Source: Eumeta japonica | Taxonomy: Eukaryota; Arthropoda; Insecta; Lepidoptera; Psychidae | DNA: 64,000 bases | Direction: 5' to 3' | NCBI GenBank assembly: GCA_005406025.1 | Contig: BGZK01000088.1 | Location: 620,001-684,000, forward strand | In this document: piece after piece, positions 59,201 through 64,000 of the stretch | How positions within the stretch are numbered: the first letter of the stretch is position 1 | How the letters are laid out: each line of letters opens with the position of its first letter | Translations under genes and position numbers: made by a program | Notes under the pieces: generated by a model | Database searches by the model: none | What the model saw: only the letters and a program-made list of their open reading frames with translations | What the model was told of the DNA's origin: nothing

Positions 59201-61967
59201 TGATAGACTATTATCGGAATATGAATACGCTTGTGTTGATACGTACATTTGTGACGTACATACGTACATACGTGTGATACGTACATACGTACCTGGGTTA
59301 CGTAGGCAAAGAATAAGTATTGTTCTTCATAAAATATTAAGAAGTTGATGAGTACAAAGGAAACATTGCGATTGCCGGATGCGGTGCATGTATGAAACCT
59401 ACGGCACCGATCGCAGGTTGTCTAGAAAGTTCCTCATTTGTTAAGCTCGCTCACGATCGCAACGCGAACGGTCGAAGGTGAGCGAAAGCTTACGCGACTA
59501 GCATGCGTTATCGCTATTTTATGGAATATTTTACTACATTACTCGAGGAGCAGGCATCGAGAATTCCTCAAATCTTTCATTCATCAAATCGCTTCCGACT
59601 TCAAAAAGAGGTTTAAGGGTCTTTGCCCATAATCTATTTATCTATTCTATCTTGCTATGCTATACTAATCGTTATAATTCATAAACGCTTGATTAATCAT
59701 TAGGGCATACTAAAACTTACCCGATCCTTACTCGAGACTAGTGTACTCAATACGCCCGTAGGGACACATATATCATAATGATACCATAAATTCATCAAAT
59801 AATTAAATAAAATTAAACGTACCGGAGGTTTTTCTATTCACTGCGGTTTATGAAAAGCAAATTAATATTGCCGTCGACTTTATGCGGTGGTAGATATCCG
59901 GTAAGACTACCTTCAAAAGAGAATTCATTGCCAGAATATATGTATGTGTAAGTGAACGTTTTATAAGTCTAGGACAGATAAACTGGTTTAGTTTGTTTTC
60001 ACGCAATCGGAAGTAATTAATGGGTCTAGTTGGAGCTCTTTCTCCTTTACTAAAGTGATTACCGCTAAAATATACTACAACACCAGGCACTAATTTAACT
60101 AAAACGATTGTTTCCAAAATTCGGCATTCATAAAGTATACAATTCTCTTCTCCAGCGATGTAACAAATAACATGTAGGTCCAATGAGAAATGCATAAATT
60201 AATATGTGATTTCTTAAATGTAATAAAATAGAATTATCCGTACATAAACAATGCTACAGGTGTAAACATTATACCTCTGGTTTCACACTCAGTAATGTCT
60301 AGAATTAGTTTCCGGGTAGTGACCATTAACTCAAATCAACAAATCACCGGGACCGGCATGAAGATCATAAAAATCGTTTTGTTCGTTTGAGAGCAAATAT
60401 CAGCAAAATACATGAAAGTGCCTATTTTTTTTAAGTTTAGGATACCGAGTACCCATCGCAAAAAAGGACCCCTTATAAAGTCATATATATGAATGTACGC
60501 CCGCTTGTATTTCCGCCTGTCGCAGGCAGTTTTCTCTGAGTCTGCTAGACGAAAAAAAAATTGCGATTCGATGAATAAAAACAGCTAGGCTATCCAATCA
60601 CGGAGGGGCTTAATTAGGCAATTAAAAATATTTTCCTTACAATCACATCACACGATATATTAAACGAGCGGCTAATCTACTAATCATAGAGTTTTGAACT
60701 ATATGTAAATGTGGAATTAAGGGGGTCATTAACATTTTACAGGTAAACTAAACAAACACCCTGAATCATCGAAAACCCATTTTGAACCAAAACAGCCACA
60801 TACAGAAAATTGTGTATAAAATACGTTGCTTAATTGCAAAGGGTTTTGCAGCATTTCATCTACGATCGAGACCGTTTTTGTATTTACCTCCTTGGGCGCA
60901 ATATAACTGATAAAATTTAAATAATTTCAATCTGTAAACCGAAAAATCGAGTACTTTCGAGTTCTATAAAATTAAATTCGCCGAGTCAATATTTTTTTTA
61001 ATAATATATATATTACGTAAACGACAATAGCGTTATTCTTTTACTTATAGTACATTTGAATTATTTTTTAGCATCTTATGGTAGGTCCTCAAGATCCGTA
61101 CTTCAGGACCTACCATAAGATACATATATCCTATGTAATAGTATTTTGTGCCTGTACGTGTGACAGTGGGCACATAATTGATTGATTTCCCAAAAAATAT
61201 TGAAAGTTTGAATGTGATGCATCTTACTGACGAGTAATTTTTAAATTTGTTTTGTTGTTTTTTTTTTAAGGTAAAAATGATGATTATCGCCAAACATATT
61301 TGACTCCACGCTCGACATTATCTATACATATAAGACAGTAACTGCCCCAATGTTTACTTAGAAAATGTATATGAAGAACTGGTATGTAAGTCTTCATAAA
61401 CACGATAGATGCTAAAACGACCATTTCTAGATTTTTTGTCTGTCCGTATGTTTGTTTATTTGCGCATCAGGCAAAAAACTGTATTGCACGGATAGGCGGT
61501 TTCAACAAGTGTTTTCCTGGAAAGGTTTAACTTAAAAATAGGGCATGCGTCATTCATTCTATGCCCGTGCGAGAATAGTCGAGTGCGAAAACTACTATAA
61601 GTATTAATTGGAAAAGTCAAAGTGATTATTTCTTAAAAACGTCAAATGCGTGTTCTAATTTCGTAAAAGTTTGTTACAAAATCAACGCAGAGATTATCAC
61701 GCCCACAATGTAGATCGAGCCCTTTGAATTACTTGCGCAATAACATACGATATTTATTATTATTTTTCTCACGCACTCTACTTCTTCTTTCAGATCGCTC
61801 TACTTCTAGCCGGTATAATAGCACTCAAGAAGCTGATGGCCGCGAAGAACGGCGGCGGGCACGAGAGCCACGGCTGGTCTTCCGGCGGCGGCGGCGGCGG
61901 CGGATGGGACAGGCGGTCTTTCAACGACGTCTCCGAAATGGCTTACTCGGCGTACAAGAAGTCCTAG
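47221..61967 (+). CDS. Gene C: Osiris-family (DUF1676) protein, three exons with an 11.8 kb intron
   Basis: Exons: 47221-47620 (or to 47630), 49832-49959 and 61794-61967, about 233 aa. Residues 1-18 are a signal peptide. C35 and C44 form a C-x8-C pair, followed by DRAARMETIPIFDGV. Exon 2 encodes RGKMKKMMGMMMMGAAMKM then VPLAIGGLFLLAGKALIVSK. Exon 3 opens with IALLLAGIIALKKLMA, completing the Osiris hydrophobic domain. A Gly-rich stretch and a tail DVSEMAYSAYKKS with the AY-x-AY motif follow. The exon 2 acceptor is ttatag, its donor aag/gtaaac; the exon 3 acceptor is cttctttcag, phase 0. The strong donor at 47631 (aag/gtaata) leaves exon 2 out of frame, while a weak donor at 47621 (ggga/gtggaa) keeps it in frame. 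Gene B is the closest relative. Expected role: secretory-pathway or endosomal protein of cuticle-secreting cells. Confidence 0.88.
47636..49831 (+). other. Intron 1 of gene C
   Basis: 2.2 kb, AT-rich, with a GC-richer segment at 48560-48900 that could be an old repeat. I saw no additional exon in the right phase that would explain the frame mismatch between exons 1 and 2, but a micro-exon cannot be excluded by eye. Confidence 0.5.
53444..53496. repeat. Hairpin with about 23-bp arms and 6-base loop in gene C intron 2
   Basis: The left arm 53444-53467 starts GCGATCTGGTTAGATT; the right arm 53474-53496 ends AATCTAAACAGATCGC. The arms pair with two or three mismatches and one unpaired base. The loop is cgaaat. 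Confidence 0.65.
56700..56935 (-). mobile_element. tRNA-derived SINE, copy 3 of 4
   Basis: On the minus strand a box A-like gctcgatgggtaag (56920-56907) and a box B-like tctggttcgatgc (about 56880-56868) form a tRNA head. The body contains agcacgttaagctatccg and gtgacaacggccgctatcag blocks shared with the other copies. Confidence 0.7.
59240..59295 (+). repeat. Degenerate tandem repeat of gtacatac units
   Basis: Five or more copies of cgtacata with small interruptions, including the palindromic gtacatacgtac. Confidence 0.65.
61073..61121. repeat. Perfect 17-bp hairpin, 15-base loop, in gene C intron 2
   Basis: ATCTTATGGTAGGTCCT (61073-61089) and AGGACCTACCATAAGAT (61105-61121) are exact reverse complements. 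The element sits 673 bp upstream of exon 3. It is GC-richer than its surroundings and has no flanking similarity that I recognise. Confidence 0.8.
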
Positions 61968-62444
61968 GTTCTAATACGAGGCACGAAAACGTTCTAGAAG
62001 GCCAAAGGTGTTGTTCTAGACTTTGAACTGTAGAATTATGATATTTTCGTGTTTATTAGTTTTGAGATTGAATTATTAATAAGTTGTACTATTCGTTTAA
62101 TAATTTATTGTATCTAAAAATATTATATTAGCGAGTCAGTAGTTTTCTCTTATTTTTTGTTTCAAATTATTTATAAAACAGTTTACTTATATACGAATTT
62201 ATAAATTTTTCGTCCATATGCCATATATTTTGTAATATCCTCGACGACAATTTCTTAAACAAAGCGTACGAATTTTAATACCGATTTATAATATTTTTTT
62301 TAAGGCTCAAACCTTTCCCTATTTTTTTATTACCTTAATTAAAATATAATAGTTACTATTTATTTATATTAGCTAGAGTGACCTGTGGTATTTAACTTAA
62401 CACTTAAATTATGATTGTCGCTTTGACAATTTGCGGTACCTTTT

Positions 62445-62679
62445 AATAAAAGGTTTATTCATTAGTTTACTTATTTATTCCTAGTTTTAATTTTCGACTG
62501 TCGTAATATACACATTTAATAATTTTTAAGATGGAAGCGCCTGAAGTATGATTGTGTTTATTTTGTATTTGTATTATTTATTTAATTTAATACATAATAG
62601 ACGTTAAGCAAGAACGAAACTTCATTCTAAATGTAATAAATCAATAACCTGTAGTGTTTTTATTATTTTGCGAAATAAA
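62445..62679 (+). promoter_or_regulatory. Candidate poly(A) signals of gene C
   Basis: AATAAA occurs at 62445-62450, 62635-62640 and 62674-62679, i.e. 480-710 bases past the gene C stop. This suggests a 3' untranslated region of about 0.5-0.7 kb, long for a 233-codon gene. The site actually used cannot be told from sequence. Confidence 0.45.
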
Positions 62680-62823
62680 TGTAAGTGAATTTCCGAGTAA
62701 TGAGTTTTATTTATTTTATTTTTTATGTTATTACTGTAACTCAAGGCAAGTCCATTTTATTCCGTTGCAACGATCAATTACTTATGGAAACTATTATGAA
62801 AATATAGCAGAGTTATTTGCGTG

Positions 62824-62887
62824 AACCTGCAAACAGGGATGGACTTGCAACCTGTCATGATCGCAAGTCCAACTCTGTGTGCAGGTT
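62824..62887. repeat. Two-part palindrome downstream of gene C
   Basis: An outer stem AACCTGC (62824-62830) / GCAGGTT (62881-62887) and an inner stem TGGACTTGC (62840-62848) / GCAAGTCCA (62863-62871) are nested with near-equal spacers. The inner word GCAAGTCCA also occurs at about 62746. Possibly a small inverted-repeat element. Confidence 0.5.
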
Positions 62888-63124
62888 TGTACACATCTTC
62901 ACCTACATTTGAGGGTTACATCAAAATACGCCCATAATCTTATTTAGTAAATAAAGAATGGTGCAATAGAATAAATGATGAAGTTGCTTCTCCATGCATT
63001 TTTCGATAGGACAACACGATTATTAGTGGTATTATTGGTATTATTGTTGGTTTGTTTCTAATGATCCCGCTGCTAGAGCGGAGACCTACATAATCTTTTT
63101 GTGTCAAATTAAGAATCTCGGGTC

Positions 63125-63350
63125 CCAAGTTCTGCACATCGGCTTAGCGGAAGTTGGAGCTGCTAACGACCATCGTCACCCATGCTATGACCCCGTCGGG
63201 AATCGATGGCTTAATGTGCTGACATGGATATGAGACCGGAGCGAGTGCTTTCATTTGACTTGAACACTCATCTGTGACCTCTTTTGTGATCAGATTTACT
63301 CCTGTACCTTCCGATTTGAATACGAAGCTCTTCATGAACTCCTAAGTGGG
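63125..63350 (-). mobile_element. tRNA-derived SINE, copy 4 of 4
   Basis: Shares the blocks agctgctaacgaccatcgtc, tggcttaatgtgctgac and acttgaacactc with copies 2 and 3 in the same orientation. The tRNA head is decayed. A 63-codon frame spanning it is an artefact. Confidence 0.6.
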
Positions 63351-64000
63351 TATTAGTTTTTATTTCCTTAAAAATAGTTGAGTTACTGTAAAATTGACCC
63401 AAGAGATAATACCAAAATTGCCGTTTTTAGATAGAGAGGGTGGTATAAAACAATGAGATCAAATTTTAGCATAGTACACCATAAAACACATGTATGACTC
63501 TTTGACGCGTCACGATTACTTTAGTTATTAATCGATTACCCTAATTTTATGGTCATATCAATGACCATATATATATATATATACATACAAAGCAGATCTT
63601 CACAATAATCAGTAGAAGGAACGGGTAATAGTATAGCTGTGCAAGGAACCTTCTAAAGAAGACCAAGAACCTTCCTTCCTCTAAATAAATGTAAAAGGTA
63701 ATGCACAAGTCAAACGATATTTCAAACTAAAATATCTTGAAGAAAATATTCGTATTAATATTTAAATTTGAAGAACCATGTTGTGCATAGAAAGAATGCC
63801 AAGTCAATTGCACGCGGTGCACGCGGTAATGCAAAGTAGCTGGATAGTGTGAACCGGTATAAAGTTTTCACAATTTATAAGACTCGTTAATCTGAGGTTG
63901 AATCATTTGAGACTATATTGTTCAGGCAGAGATGTTTTTGTGTGAAGATAAGAATGTCTATTAATTAAATTTTATGTAGTTTAAAAAATTATAGAGCATG

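Larger units (their letters stand above)
49960..61793 (+). other. Intron 2 of gene C (11.8 kb)
   Basis: Holds no second gene that I can support. Contents include a GATC-type degenerate repeat (54180-54300), an inverted piece of the cttcgcccgcgtgga repeat (54340-54368), a copy of the acgtgtaacgta repeat (55240-55330), a SINE (56700-56935), TG and AT microsatellites (57772-57788, 58041-58056), a gtacatacgtac repeat (59240-59292) and two long hairpins (53444-53496, 61073-61121). Open frames such as 50235-50705 and 51009-51494 have no family features. Confidence 0.6.

Noticed and set aside
24575..61967. Naming the three Osiris genes with Drosophila numbers (Osi6, Osi7, Osi9 and so on)
   Set aside because: Orthology needs alignment and cluster order that cannot be established from this window; family membership alone is supported.

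Overview
The window looks like nuclear DNA from a moth or butterfly (Lepidoptera). It is AT-rich, with sparse intron-containing genes and many decayed transposons. The repeats match families I know from lepidopteran genomes: tRNA-derived SINEs, RTE, Jockey and R1 LINE relics, mariners and CA-rich mobile microsatellites. The species cannot be named from the sequence.

The only host protein-coding genes I can support are three members of the insect-specific Osiris (DUF1676) family. Gene A (+, 16691-18502) has four exons and encodes about 327 aa with a His-rich tail. Gene B (-, 25339-24575) is a single-exon gene of 254 aa. Gene C (+, 47221-61967) has three exons, encodes about 233 aa, and has an 11.8 kb second intron. 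B and C are close paralogues: both carry a C-x8-C pair, a DRAARMET-x-PI-x-DGV block, RGKMKK before a long hydrophobic segment, and a C-terminal AY-x-AY-like motif. A belongs to a different, longer subfamily. The window is therefore a sparse piece of an Osiris cluster, which in other insects is a long syntenic block of secretory or endosomal membrane proteins used in cuticle formation.

Layout: 1-16.2 kb holds repeats and AT-rich sequence (RTE, Jockey and R1 relics, small inverted-repeat elements, a CA-rich mobile microsatellite, a SINE). Gene A lies at 16.5-18.6 kb. Two copies of a tail-type repeat lie at 18.9-20.7 kb. Gene B with its flanks spans 24.4-25.9 kb. A 22 kb stretch without genes (25.4-47.1 kb) holds a second mobile microsatellite, SINE and LINE relics, inverted-repeat elements and two mariner relics. 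Gene C occupies 47.1-62.7 kb, and a SINE lies near the right end.

Points of interest: gene A and gene C each show a reading-frame problem at the exon 1/exon 2 junction, solved only by a non-canonical splice choice or by an indel. Gene A's poly(A) signal is embedded in a 24-bp near-perfect hairpin. Further long hairpins lie upstream of gene B and in gene C's giant intron. One mariner carries an internal inversion of its C-terminal coding segment. I found no defence system, operon, CRISPR array or other obviously new machinery.
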